Position numbers and translations under genes: made by a program
The notes under the pieces: model-generated
What the model saw: only the letters and a program-made list of their open reading frames with translations
Told to the model about the DNA's origin: nothing
The model's database searches: none
Part shown: positions 8,744 through 16,804 of the stretch, one piece after another
Layout of the letters: each line of letters opens with the position of its first letter
How positions within the stretch are numbered: position 1 is the stretch's first letter
Source: Mycolicibacterium vinylchloridicum
GTDB taxonomy: Bacteria; Actinomycetota; Actinomycetes; Mycobacteriales; Mycobacteriaceae
Assembly: GCF_013404075.1 (NCBI RefSeq)
Contig: NZ_JACBJQ010000049.1
Location: 1 to 37,201, forward strand
Length of the DNA: 37,201 nucleotides
Direction of reading: 5' to 3'

Positions 8744-10165
8744 CTAGCCCCTGCTCGGCGGCCCCCACCGGTGAGCGCCGCCGAGGAATGCCGTCCAGCC
8801 GAGGACAGCACCGGCGTGCAGCAGCAGCGTGAACGTCACCGGCTCGATCACCAGCGCCGCAGCCGCGGCGGGCAGGCTGGCCCGGCAGGGGTCACCCACC
8901 CAACGGCGGTACTGGCGCAGCGCCCACACCCCGTACGCCATGTCGATGACGAGCTTGCCGGCGATCACCACCAGCACCGGCGCCAGCACGGCCACGTCCC
9001 GGGTGGCCAGGAAGTAGATCAGCAGCCCGAATGCCGTCAGCCCGTACAGCGGCGCCACCGTGTCGATGGCCTTGACCGGCAACATGACGGTGCCCAGCCG
9101 CCCGAATCTGCGATCGCCGACCATGCCTCGATACCACCAGTGGGTCTGCAGGAAACCGCCGAACCAGCGGCGGCGCTGACGCAGGAACGCGCCCACCGAC
9201 GCCGGCGCCTCGGTGCGGGCCTGCGCGTCGCCGAGAACCCGAAACCGCCAGTCCCGCTCCTGTTCTCCGGCGAAGCGCCGCATGCGAGCCACCAGCTCGT
9301 AATCCTCGACCAGGCAGGCGTCGTCGAATCCGCCCACGTCGGTGACGGCTTGGCGGCGAAAACCCGCGAACGCCCCGGAGATCAGCTGCAGACAGTCCAC
9401 CCGCATCCAGGCATAGCGGCCCAGGAAGTTCCGGATGTATTCGTAGGTCTGGAACCACTGCATCGCTGCACCCAGCGGGGTGGGCGGGCACCGCGGCGTG
9501 ATCACGCCGGTGACGGCGGCCAGCTCTGGCTCGCGCGAAAAGGCCTGGCGCACTGCACCAATCGCCCCGACCTCCGGCACTGTGTCGGCATCGACGGTGA
9601 GGATGATGTCAGCAGAGGTGCGCAACAGTGCGGCATTGAGGGCCGCCGATTTGCCACCATGCGGTAGTCGCAGCCAGCGCAACGCCGTCGAGCCGACCCG
9701 CACCGGATCGCTGACGTGGCCAACGGGCGGAACCGCGAAACCGTGCTCATCACAGAGTATTTCGGCGGTGGCATCGGTCGATCCGTCGTCGGCGATGAGG
9801 ATCTCGTCCGGCGGGTCGGCCTGGTTGAGCAGCGCGTCGAGGGTGTCCGGTAACACCGTGGCCTCGTTGTGCGCGGCGACGATGACGACCAGCGTCAGCC
9901 GGTCGATATCGGTGCCGGCCGGCGGTGGGTCACGGCCGATCCGCCGTATCTGCCACCCGGTGAACACCTGCAACGCGGCGTCGTAGCCCAGGTAGGCCAG
10001 GCCGACCGACCAGGCCAGCACGCCACCGCGGCCGAATGCCAGCAGGAACAACGTGACCCACAGCGCGAACACCAGCACGTGGATCACGATGCTGACAGCC
10101 GGGGTCGCCGGCCGCGCCAGTCGTGAGGACGCGCGGGTCAACGCGGGTGTCAGTGAATCTGTCAA
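8744..10165 (-). CDS. Membrane glycosyltransferase, family 2 (BcsA/NodC-like)
   Basis: A processive-type GT2 enzyme of about 473 aa. Two N-terminal transmembrane helices (IVIHVLVFALWVTLFLLAFG and the following segment) precede the cytoplasmic catalytic domain. The motifs run in order: VVIVAAHNEA, DDGSTD near residue 128, DADT near 191, EDYEL near 287 and QRRRW near 331. Three to four further helices follow, with poly-hydrophobic and Ala-rich stretches. The D,D,D and QxxRW set is the one used by polymerising synthases such as cellulose, chitin and hyaluronan types. The start is uncertain: I use the TTG at 10165, because an in-frame TTG at 10243 would overlap the divergent MOSC gene. It is probably co-transcribed with the SBP-fold gene. 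The product polysaccharide or glycolipid is unknown. Confidence 0.82.
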   Translation of the reverse strand: MTDSLTPALTRASSRLARPATPAVSIVIHVLVFALWVTLFLLAFGRGGVLAWSVGLAYLGYDAALQVFTGWQIRRIGRDPPPAGTDIDRLTLVVIVAAHNEATVLPDTLDALLNQADPPDEILIADDGSTDATAEILCDEHGFAVPPVGHVSDPVRVGSTALRWLRLPHGGKSAALNAALLRTSADIILTVDADTVPEVGAIGAVRQAFSREPELAAVTGVITPRCPPTPLGAAMQWFQTYEYIRNFLGRYAWMRVDCLQLISGAFAGFRRQAVTDVGGFDDACLVEDYELVARMRRFAGEQERDWRFRVLGDAQARTEAPASVGAFLRQRRRWFGGFLQTHWWYRGMVGDRRFGRLGTVMLPVKAIDTVAPLYGLTAFGLLIYFLATRDVAVLAPVLVVIAGKLVIDMAYGVWALRQYRRWVGDPCRASLPAAAAALVIEPVTFTLLLHAGAVLGWTAFLGGAHRWGPPSRG

Positions 10166-10224
10166 CGGTTCGATGATAGGAGAACGGCATTGCGGCTGAG
10201 TCGGTTCGACTGCGGGCTCGCCAT

Positions 10225-10230
10225 TACGCT
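10225..10230 (+). promoter_or_regulatory. Candidate leaderless promoter of the MOSC gene (-10 TACGCT)
   Basis: TACGCT fits TANNNT and ends six bases before the GTG at 10237. That spacing puts the transcript start at the start codon, and it supports the GTG choice. Confidence 0.5.
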
Positions 10231-10236
10231 GTTGGG

Positions 10237-10905
10237 GTGGCAAGCATCGTGTCGGTCAATCTGGCCCGTGTGCGGGTGAATCCGGACCCGAAAGCGTCGA
10301 AACCGACCGGCATCGACAAGGTGCCCGCATCCGAGCCGGTGCTGGTCCGTGCGCCGGGGCCGATGCGAGAGGGCCTGGGCAGCGGCCTGGTCGGCGACAC
10401 CATCGGCAATCAGAAGCTGCACGGCGGCGACGACCAAGCCGTCTACGCCTACGCACGCGAAGACCTCGACGAATGGCAGACCCGGCTGGAGCGCCCGCTG
10501 GCCAACGGGATGTTCGGTGAAAACTTCACCACGTCCGGGATCGACGTCACCCAGGCGCGCATCGGTGACCGCTGGCGGGTGGGCACCGACGGTCTGCTGC
10601 TCGAAGTCTCAGCTCCCCGCACCCCGTGCCGGACCTTCGCGAAGTTCCTCGACATCGAGGGCTGGATCAAGACGTTCACCGACGCCGGCAAACCCGGTGC
10701 GTATCTGCGCGTCATCTCCCCGGGGACGGTGCGCGCCGGTGACACCATCGAGATCGACTACCGGCCCGACCACGATGTGACGATCAACCTCGTCTACCGC
10801 GCCAAGATGTCGGATCCGAGCCTGCTGCCCCAACTCGAGGCGGCCGACGCGTTGTCGGCCGAGCTCAAGGCCCTGGTGGTGAAGAGGGCGGGCAAGCCTT
10901 CCTAA
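10237..10905 (+). CDS. MOSC domain protein (YiiM-like)
   Basis: A 222-aa MOSC-domain protein. These domains relate to the molybdenum-cofactor sulfurase C-terminus and act in sulfur or Moco transfer; stand-alone YiiM-type proteins are linked to detoxification of N-hydroxylated compounds. Visible features are KLHGGDDQAVYAY (about residues 60-72), MFGENFTTSG near 92-101, and the conserved cysteine Cys131 in RTPCRTF. The start is a GTG with a -10 box six bases ahead. It is divergent from the glycosyltransferase and overlaps the convergent whiA stop by a few bases. The exact substrate cannot be read from the sequence. Confidence 0.85.
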   Translation: MASIVSVNLARVRVNPDPKASKPTGIDKVPASEPVLVRAPGPMREGLGSGLVGDTIGNQKLHGGDDQAVYAYAREDLDEWQTRLERPLANGMFGENFTTSGIDVTQARIGDRWRVGTDGLLLEVSAPRTPCRTFAKFLDIEGWIKTFTDAGKPGAYLRVISPGTVRAGDTIEIDYRPDHDVTINLVYRAKMSDPSLLPQLEAADALSAELKALVVKRAGKPS

Positions 10906-11879
10906 GCGTCTTCGAGTAGGTCCGGGGTGACAGCCGATTCGGTGTCGGGGATGCCGTCCTGCTTGGCCTTGCGGTCCGCCATCGACAGCAGCCGCCGAAT
11001 GCGGCCGGCAACAGCATCTTTCGTCATCGGCGGGTCGGCGAGCCGGCCCAGCTCCTCCAGCGACGCCTGACGGTGCTCGACCCGCAGGCGACCCGCGGCG
11101 GCCAGATGGTCGGGCACCGTGTCGGCCAGAATCTCAAGCGCCCGCTCGACGCGTGCGGCCGCAGCCACCGCGGCGCGGGCCGAGCGGCGCAGGTTCGCGT
11201 CGTCGAAGTTGGCCAGCCGGTTTGCGGTGGCGCGGACCTCGCGGCGCATCCGCCGCTCCTCCCACGTCAGCCGGGTGTCCTGGGCGCCCATCCGGGTGAG
11301 CAGCGCACCAATGGCCTCGCCGTCGCGCACCACGACCCGGTCGGTCCCGCGCACCTCGCGGGCCTTCGCGCTGACCCCGAGTCGGCGGGCCGCACCCACC
11401 AACGCCAGCGCGGCTTCCGGTCCAGGGCAACTGACTTCGAGCGCCGACGACCGCCCCGGCTCGGTCAGTGAGCCGTGGGCGAGAAACGCTCCGCGCCAGG
11501 CCGCCTCGGCGTCGCCGACGCTGCCGCCGACCACTTGCGCGGGCAGCCCCCGCACCGGCCGGCCACGCATGTCCAGCAAGCCGGTCTGCCGAGCGAGGGC
11601 TTCACCGTCCTTGGCGACCCGCACCAGATAGCGGGTGCTCTTGCGGATGCCGCTGGCCGACAGCACGTGCACGACGGCGTTGTAGCCGTAGAGGTCGTAG
11701 ATGTCCTTGCGCAACCGGCGGGCGATGATGCCCAGGTCGACTTCGGCCTCGACGACCACCCGGCCCGACACGATGTGCAGGCCGCCGGCGAAGCGCAACA
11801 GCGAGGCCACCTCGGCACGGCGGGCCGTCACGGAATTGACCACCAATCGGCTGAGTTCGTCCTTCACCTCGGCCGTCAT
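10902..11879 (-). CDS. whiA: DNA-binding protein WhiA
   Basis: A 325-aa WhiA. It has an N-terminal degenerate LAGLIDADG homing-endonuclease-like domain, here without nuclease function, and a C-terminal helix-turn-helix (SLEELGRLADPPMTKDAV). In Streptomyces WhiA works with WhiB on cell-division genes; in mycobacteria its role is less clear. I start at the ATG at 11879, since its ATGA overlaps the yvcK stop, which suggests translational coupling. A GTG two codons upstream (11885) is possible. It is the last gene of uvrC-rapZ-yvcK-whiA and meets the MOSC gene tail to tail. The sequence is very close to M. tuberculosis WhiA as I remember it. Confidence 0.95.
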   Translation of the reverse strand: MTAEVKDELSRLVVNSVTARRAEVASLLRFAGGLHIVSGRVVVEAEVDLGIIARRLRKDIYDLYGYNAVVHVLSASGIRKSTRYLVRVAKDGEALARQTGLLDMRGRPVRGLPAQVVGGSVGDAEAAWRGAFLAHGSLTEPGRSSALEVSCPGPEAALALVGAARRLGVSAKAREVRGTDRVVVRDGEAIGALLTRMGAQDTRLTWEERRMRREVRATANRLANFDDANLRRSARAAVAAAARVERALEILADTVPDHLAAAGRLRVEHRQASLEELGRLADPPMTKDAVAGRIRRLLSMADRKAKQDGIPDTESAVTPDLLEDA

Positions 11880-12937
11880 CGCCACGGGTCGTCACCTCTC
11901 GGTCCGTTGCCACTGGGTCCCTGCACCCCGTCCCCCTGTCGAGTCGCTCCGGCCTGCATGGATGCGGCCGGCGGAAGGGTACTAGGCGCAGGAATCGTAT
12001 TCCGGGTTCGCACACCGTCAAGCGCTGCAGCCAGCTTCGCCGGGTCATGTAAAGGTGTACCAGGTCTGGAGACGTCGGCAAACCGAACTGACGCTTCGAG
12101 CAGACTCGCGGTGCGGCGTAGTTGGTCACGCTCCCGGTCAGACGGGACGCGGGCCGCGTCCACGACGATCTCGTCTATGACGAAGCCCGGCGCGTGCTGC
12201 GCGAGAACGTGCAAATGGCGCTCGGCGGAGAAACCGGCGGTCTCCCCCGGCTCGGCAGCCAGGTTCAGCACCAGGGCACGCCTGGCGGTGGTCGCCTTCA
12301 GCGCCGCCGCGAGTTCCGGCACCAGCACGTGCGGGATGACACTGGTGAACCAGGAGCCCGGCCCGAGCACCACCAGATCGGCGGTCATGATGGCGTCGAT
12401 CGCCTGACGGGTGGCGGGCGGATCGCCGGGCAGCAGCCGCACCCGCCGCACCTTTCCCGGGGTGGTCGCCACCGCGACCTGCCCGCGGATCACCCGGCTC
12501 ATGCGGGGGTCGCCGTCCAGCCCGGACACATCGGCTTCGATCTGTAGCGCGATCGGGCACATCGGCAGGACCCTGCCCTTGACGCCGAGGATGCGGCCCA
12601 GTTCGTCGAGCGCGGCCACCGGATCTGCCAGCAACTCGTTGAGGCCGGCGAGCATCAGATTGCCGATCGGATGCCCCGCCAGTGCACCGCTGCCACCGAA
12701 CCGGTGTTGGATGATGGTCGCCCACAGCCGGCCGTGCGGGCTGTCAGAAGCCAAGGCGGCCAACGCCATTCGTAGATCACCCGGGGGCACGATGTCGAGC
12801 TCGCTGCGCAGCCGTCCCGACGATCCGCCGTCGTCGGCGACGGTGACCACCGCGGTGATGTGGGGGGTGAGGCGGCGGGCTGCGGACAGCGTCGCGTACA
12901 AGCCGTGCCCACCGCCGAGGGCGACGATTCGGGTCAT
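11876..12937 (-). CDS. cuvA: YvcK/CuvA family gluconeogenesis and cell-shape factor
   Basis: A 353-aa protein of the CofD/YvcK fold. It begins VALGGGHGLYATLSAARRL (glycine-rich nucleotide-sugar-binding loop), then has VTVADDGGSSGRLR and LVVLGPGSWFTSVIPH. In M. tuberculosis CuvA is needed for carbon-source use, polar growth and virulence, and homologues bind UDP-sugars. The last 60 or so residues form a low-complexity Pro/Gly-rich tail ending RGDDPWR. I recall mycobacterial homologues having a similar tail that other bacteria lack. It overlaps rapZ upstream and whiA downstream by ATGA, so its dose is probably tied to both. Confidence 0.93.
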   Translation of the reverse strand: MTRIVALGGGHGLYATLSAARRLTPHITAVVTVADDGGSSGRLRSELDIVPPGDLRMALAALASDSPHGRLWATIIQHRFGGSGALAGHPIGNLMLAGLNELLADPVAALDELGRILGVKGRVLPMCPIALQIEADVSGLDGDPRMSRVIRGQVAVATTPGKVRRVRLLPGDPPATRQAIDAIMTADLVVLGPGSWFTSVIPHVLVPELAAALKATTARRALVLNLAAEPGETAGFSAERHLHVLAQHAPGFVIDEIVVDAARVPSDRERDQLRRTASLLEASVRFADVSRPGTPLHDPAKLAAALDGVRTRNTIPAPSTLPPAASMQAGATRQGDGVQGPSGNGPRGDDPWR

Positions 12938-13851
12938 TCGCGACCCAGATCCCGGTGCAGCACCCGCACCGACAGATGCTCATTGTGCTCCAGCAGTCCG
13001 GCGAGCGCTTCGGCCATGGCGACACTGCGGTGCTTACCCCCGGTGCAGCCGATGGCCACCGTCATGTAGCGCTTCCCTTCCCGGCTGTATCCGTCGACGA
13101 CGAGTCTCAGCAGCTGATGGTAGGTCTGCAGGAACTCCGCGGCGCCAGGTTGGCTCAGGACGTAGTCACGGACCGCCGCATGCTGCCCGGTGTGCGGCCG
13201 GAGCTCGTCGACCCAGTGCGGGTTCGGCAGGAAGCGGACGTCCATCACCATGTCGGAATCCATCGGCAGGCCGTACTTGAAGCCGAACGATTCGACGGTG
13301 ACGCTGGTCTGCTTGACGGCCTCGCCGCCGAAGGCGCGTTCGATGTTCTCCCGCAGGCCGTGCACCGACAGTGTCGAGGTGTCGATGACCAGGTCCGCCG
13401 AGGCCCGCACCGGGGCCAGCATCGTCCGCTCCGCGGCGATGCCTTCGGCCAGGGTCTGGTTGCCCTGCAGCGGATGACTGCGCCGGTTGTTCTCGTAGCG
13501 GCGGACCAGGATGTCGTCGGAAGCCTCCATGAACAGCACCCGCGAATGGATGCCGCGGGTCGCAAGCTCGTTGCGTACCCAGTCCAGGTCGCCGGTGAAC
13601 CCGCGGGACCGCACATCCATGACGACCGCCAGCTGGGTGATCCGCGAGCCGGCAGCCAGGCCGAACTCCACCATCCGGGCGATGAGTTCGGGCGGCAGGT
13701 TGTCGGCCACATACCAACCGAGGTCTTCGAGCACCTTGGCCGCGGTGCCCCGGCCGGCCCCGGACAGGCCCGTCACCAACACCACGTCGATTCCCGATTC
13801 CTCGCCGGTCTGGCCGGTGCGCATGTCTTCGCCTGTGCTGTGATCTGTCAT
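12934..13851 (-). CDS. rapZ: RapZ-like nucleotide-binding protein (YvcJ family)
   Basis: A 305-aa P-loop protein. The Walker A motif GLSGAGRGT (residues 28-36) has Arg where the classical motif has Lys; I recall the same in M. tuberculosis. The C-terminal domain carries GCTGGKHRS near residue 270. In E. coli RapZ controls the glmZ small RNA; mycobacteria lack that sRNA, so the role here is open, though nucleotide-sugar sensing fits its place beside yvcK. The first 20 residues are a low-complexity polar lead. It overlaps uvrC (upstream) and yvcK (downstream) by ATGA. Confidence 0.93.
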   Translation of the reverse strand: MTDHSTGEDMRTGQTGEESGIDVVLVTGLSGAGRGTAAKVLEDLGWYVADNLPPELIARMVEFGLAAGSRITQLAVVMDVRSRGFTGDLDWVRNELATRGIHSRVLFMEASDDILVRRYENNRRSHPLQGNQTLAEGIAAERTMLAPVRASADLVIDTSTLSVHGLRENIERAFGGEAVKQTSVTVESFGFKYGLPMDSDMVMDVRFLPNPHWVDELRPHTGQHAAVRDYVLSQPGAAEFLQTYHQLLRLVVDGYSREGKRYMTVAIGCTGGKHRSVAMAEALAGLLEHNEHLSVRVLHRDLGRE

Positions 13852-15848
13852 CTCGTCGCCTGTTCAGCAGACTGATCTTCACCGACCGGGTCGCCCTGCG
13901 CAGCCGATCCCGACGAATCCACCGTCACACCTAAGGCTTCCAGTACCGCGGTCGCGGTCGCCGTCCCGATCCCCGGCACCGCGGTGATCTCCTCGACGCT
14001 GGCCTGCCGCAGCCTGGCCAGCGATCCGAAATGAGTCACCAGCGCCTTGCGCCGGATGTCGCCGAGCCCGGGCACCGCATCCAGCGCCGAGGCCGTCATC
14101 CGCTTGGACCGCTTGCTGCGGTGATAGGTGATCGCGAACCGGTGGGCCTCGTCGCGGACCCGCTGCAACAGATAGAGGCCCTCACTGTTCCTCGGGAAGA
14201 TGAGCGGGTCCGGCTCGGCCGGCACCCACACCTCCTCGAGGCGCTTGGCCAGGCCGATGACGGCGACGTCGGTGACACCGAGATCGTCGAGCACGGCCTG
14301 GGCGGCATTGACCTGAGGGGCGCCGCCGTCGACGACATAGAGGTTGGGCGGATAGGCGAACTTGCGGGACTTGCCTTCCGCGGAGAATTCTTCAACGGTC
14401 TGCTGCTGTTCGGCGACGTGCCGGGTGAACCGACGGCGCGTCACCTCCGCGATCGAGGCGACGTCGTCGGAGCGGCCCTCGCCCGCGGCGTCCCGGATCG
14501 CGAAGTGCCGATAGTCGGATTTGCGCGGCAGACCGTCTTCGAACACCACAAGGGAGGCCACCACATCGGTGCCCTGCACATGGCTGATGTCGACACACTC
14601 GATCCGCAGTGGCGCATCGGCCAGGCCCAATGATTCCTGAATGTTCTGCAGCGCAGCAGATCTGGCGGTGAAGTCACCCGCGCGTTTGAGCTTGTGTTGT
14701 TGCAGCGCTTCCTGGGCGTTGCGGTGTACCGTCTCGGCCAGTGCCTTTTTGTCGCCGCGCTGCGGCACCCGAAGTGTCACCCGTGAGCCGCGCAGCCCGG
14801 AGAGCCATTCGCCCAGCTCGTCGGCATTCGGCGGCAGGCACGGCACCAAGACCTCGCGGGGCACCGGATTGGTGGATTCATCTGCGGCGCCACCCAACTC
14901 GGCCTGCTCCCCGTAGAACTGGGTGAGGAACTGCTCGACCAGCGCAGCCTCAGCGGCTTCGCCTGGATCGCCGGGCTTTTCGACCACCCAGCCGCGCTGG
15001 CCGCGCACCCGGCCGCCGCGGACGTGGAACACCTGTACGGCAGCCTCCAAGTCGTCGTCGGCGAAGGCGACGACGTCGGCGTCGGTGCCGTCGCCGAGCA
15101 CGACGGCCTGCTTCTCCAGCGCGCGCTTGAGCGCGGCGATATCGTCGCGCAGCCGAGCCGCCCGTTCGAAGTCGAGTTCGGCAGATGCGGCGTTCATCTG
15201 CTGCTCCAGCTCACGGGCGAAACGGTCGGTCTTGCCGGACAGGAAGTCACAGAAGTCCAGCACGATCTTGCGGTGCTCCTCGGCGCTGACCCGGCCGACG
15301 CACGGCGCCGAGCATTTGTCGATGTAACCCAGCAGACAGGGACGCTCGATTTGACTGTGCCGCTTGAACACTCCCGCAGAACAGGTGCGCGCCGGAAAGA
15401 CCCGGGTCAGCAGGTCCAACGTCTCGCGAATCGCCCAGGCATGCGAGTACGGCCCGAAATAGCGGACCCCCTTGCGCCGCGGGCCGCGGTAGACGAACAG
15501 CCGCGGGTACTCCTCGCCCAGTGTCACGGCCAGCACCGGATAGGACTTGTCGTCGCGGTAACGGACGTTGAACCGCGGGTCGAACTCCTTGATCCAGTTG
15601 TATTCCAGCTGCAGGGCTTCGACCTCGGTGTTGACCACCGTCCACTCGACCTTGGCCGCGGTGGTCACCATCTGGCGGGTGCGGGGATGCAGGGCGGCGA
15701 TGTCCTGGAAGTACGACGTGAGCCTGCTGCGCAGGCTCTTCGCCTTGCCGACGTAGATCACCCGGCCATGTGGATCCCGGAATCGATAGACACCCGGTTC
15801 GACCGGAATCGACCCGGGCGCCGGGCGGTACGTCGACGGATCGGGCAC
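13848..15848 (-). CDS. uvrC: UvrABC excinuclease subunit C
   Basis: A 666-aa subunit that makes both incisions in nucleotide-excision repair. The GIY-YIG domain is at the N-terminus (GVYRFRD, VIYVGKAKSLRSRL). The UVR helical motif lies near residues 200-235. The RNase H-like domain includes ECVDISHVQG and the DGG near VVDGGAPQVN. Two helix-hairpin-helix motifs (VPGLG, VPGIG) are near the C-terminus. The frame is open to 15977, but I choose the GTG at 15848 (VPDPSTYRPAPGS). A TAACCT -10 box ends seven bases upstream, and the remembered mycobacterial start is the same. A GTG at 15854 is the alternative. It is the first gene of the uvrC-rapZ-yvcK-whiA chain. Confidence 0.96.
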   Translation of the reverse strand: MPDPSTYRPAPGSIPVEPGVYRFRDPHGRVIYVGKAKSLRSRLTSYFQDIAALHPRTRQMVTTAAKVEWTVVNTEVEALQLEYNWIKEFDPRFNVRYRDDKSYPVLAVTLGEEYPRLFVYRGPRRKGVRYFGPYSHAWAIRETLDLLTRVFPARTCSAGVFKRHSQIERPCLLGYIDKCSAPCVGRVSAEEHRKIVLDFCDFLSGKTDRFARELEQQMNAASAELDFERAARLRDDIAALKRALEKQAVVLGDGTDADVVAFADDDLEAAVQVFHVRGGRVRGQRGWVVEKPGDPGEAAEAALVEQFLTQFYGEQAELGGAADESTNPVPREVLVPCLPPNADELGEWLSGLRGSRVTLRVPQRGDKKALAETVHRNAQEALQQHKLKRAGDFTARSAALQNIQESLGLADAPLRIECVDISHVQGTDVVASLVVFEDGLPRKSDYRHFAIRDAAGEGRSDDVASIAEVTRRRFTRHVAEQQQTVEEFSAEGKSRKFAYPPNLYVVDGGAPQVNAAQAVLDDLGVTDVAVIGLAKRLEEVWVPAEPDPLIFPRNSEGLYLLQRVRDEAHRFAITYHRSKRSKRMTASALDAVPGLGDIRRKALVTHFGSLARLRQASVEEITAVPGIGTATATAVLEALGVTVDSSGSAAQGDPVGEDQSAEQATR

Positions 15849-15855
15849 GTCCACA

Positions 15856-15861
15856 AGGTTA
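15856..15861 (-). promoter_or_regulatory. Candidate leaderless promoter of uvrC (-10 TAACCT)
   Basis: On the minus strand TAACCT is followed by seven bases and the GTG at 15848. This would start the uvrC message at its start codon and decides that start over the GTG at 15854, which would lie only one base from the -10 box. Confidence 0.55.
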
Positions 15862-15881
15862 GTCCGAGCGCCGACAGGCAT

Positions 15882-15887
15882 TACCGT
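15882..15887 (+). promoter_or_regulatory. Candidate leaderless promoter of the GNAT gene (-10 TACCGT)
   Basis: TACCGT fits TANNNT and ends seven bases before the GTG at 15895. It faces away from the uvrC box 20 bases to its left, so the two would form a compact divergent promoter. Confidence 0.45.
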
Positions 15888-15894
15888 CGTGTGC

Positions 15895-16359
15895 GTGCCA
15901 GCAGTGCGCATCACCCGCCTCACCGAGTCGGACTGGGAACAATTCGCCGAACTCCGACTGCGGGCGCTCGCCGACACGTTCGGGACGGCGGACCAGCAGT
16001 ACGCCGCCGAGGCCCGCTACTCCCCCGCCGAATGGCGCAGGCGACTGCGCGATCACGCCCAGTTCGTAGCGGTCCTGGCCGGCGAGGCAGTCGGCATGGT
16101 CGCGGTCTACCAGGAGAGCGCGCAGACCGCCTACGTGTACTCGCTGTGGCTCGAGCCCGGCGCACGCGGACGCGGGCTGGGCCGCCGCCTGGTGGCCGTA
16201 GCGCTGGACTGGGCACGCCGGCGCGGGGTGCGCACAGCGACGCTGCGGATGGCCCCCGACAACGCGGCTGCGCGCGCGGTCTACGAGCGTCTGGGATTCG
16301 CCGAAGTGCCCACCGGCGGCGCGGCGGGCGAAGTGGTGATGAGGCTCACGATCCGGTGA
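15895..16359 (+). CDS. GNAT-family N-acetyltransferase
   Basis: A 154-aa acetyl-CoA-dependent acyltransferase. The core has the beta-4 strand YVYSLWLEPGARGRGLGRRL, whose R/Q-x-x-G-x-G/A pyrophosphate loop is seen as RGRGLGRRL. The late ARAVYERLGF helix is typical of the family. The N-terminus starts with ITRLTESDWEQFAELRL, also usual. Three in-frame GTG codons (15889, 15895, 15904) compete; I prefer 15895 from the -10 spacing. It is divergent from uvrC and overlaps the convergent PH-domain gene by 14 bases. The substrate is unknown. Confidence 0.85.
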   Translation: MPAVRITRLTESDWEQFAELRLRALADTFGTADQQYAAEARYSPAEWRRRLRDHAQFVAVLAGEAVGMVAVYQESAQTAYVYSLWLEPGARGRGLGRRLVAVALDWARRRGVRTATLRMAPDNAAARAVYERLGFAEVPTGGAAGEVVMRLTIR

Positions 16360-16804
16360 CGCGGTATTTGTCCACCAGGGTGCGCAGGGTGTCCATCGAT
16401 GCCACCGCGCGTTCGCTGTCTATCGCCTGGATGGCCAATACCGGGACGTACTCGTAGTCGGCCAGATCCACCCGCGCCCACCGCGCTCCCTGTGGAAACG
16501 ACACGCCGACAACATCACTCCACGGCACGACCCGCTCGATCAGGATGTTGCGCACTCCGATGCCGACCGGGCCGACCCGGACCCGCGGGGTCGCCAGCAG
16601 CAGGATCGCGGCGGCCAGAATCACGCCGAGGAGGCCCATCGACACCTGATCGGCGGTCTGGATGATGGCCCCGGTGTAGCGCACCTTGAACAGGACCCCG
16701 ACGACGATGCCCGACGTGGCGACGATGGCGGCCGCGACGTACGCGACCAACGGCGTCAGGCGGGGCCGCAGCACCACATCCCAGTCGTTGTTCGCGGTGG
16801 TCAT
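16346..16804 (-). CDS. Membrane protein with bacterial PH domain (Rv1417-like)
   Basis: A 152-aa protein with two transmembrane helices (about residues 19-40 and 55-72), followed by a PH-like domain. That domain contains VRVGPVGIGVRNILIERVVPWSDV and a closing VASMDTLRTLVDKY helix. Position directly after ribH matches M. tuberculosis Rv1417. It overlaps ribH by ATGA, so translation is probably coupled. The function is unknown; the link with riboflavin genes is conserved in mycobacteria, and a role in flavin handling is only a guess. It is convergent with the GNAT gene. Confidence 0.85.
   Translation of the reverse strand: MTTANNDWDVVLRPRLTPLVAYVAAAIVATSGIVVGVLFKVRYTGAIIQTADQVSMGLLGVILAAAILLLATPRVRVGPVGIGVRNILIERVVPWSDVVGVSFPQGARWARVDLADYEYVPVLAIQAIDSERAVASMDTLRTLVDKYRVTGS

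Noticed and set aside
8734..8811. N-terminal extension of the solute-binding fold as a lipoprotein signal
   Set aside because: The 26 residues have no hydrophobic core, GASVC is not a proper lipobox, and the stretch overlaps the glycosyltransferase end.
12934..13851. RapZ Walker A with Arg in place of Lys as a defect
   Set aside because: I recall the same GAGRGT in M. tuberculosis RapZ, so it is normal for mycobacteria.
15024..16457. 477-codon plus-strand open frame across uvrC and the GNAT gene
   Set aside because: It is antisense to uvrC and out of frame with the GNAT gene, with no domain and a strongly biased composition.
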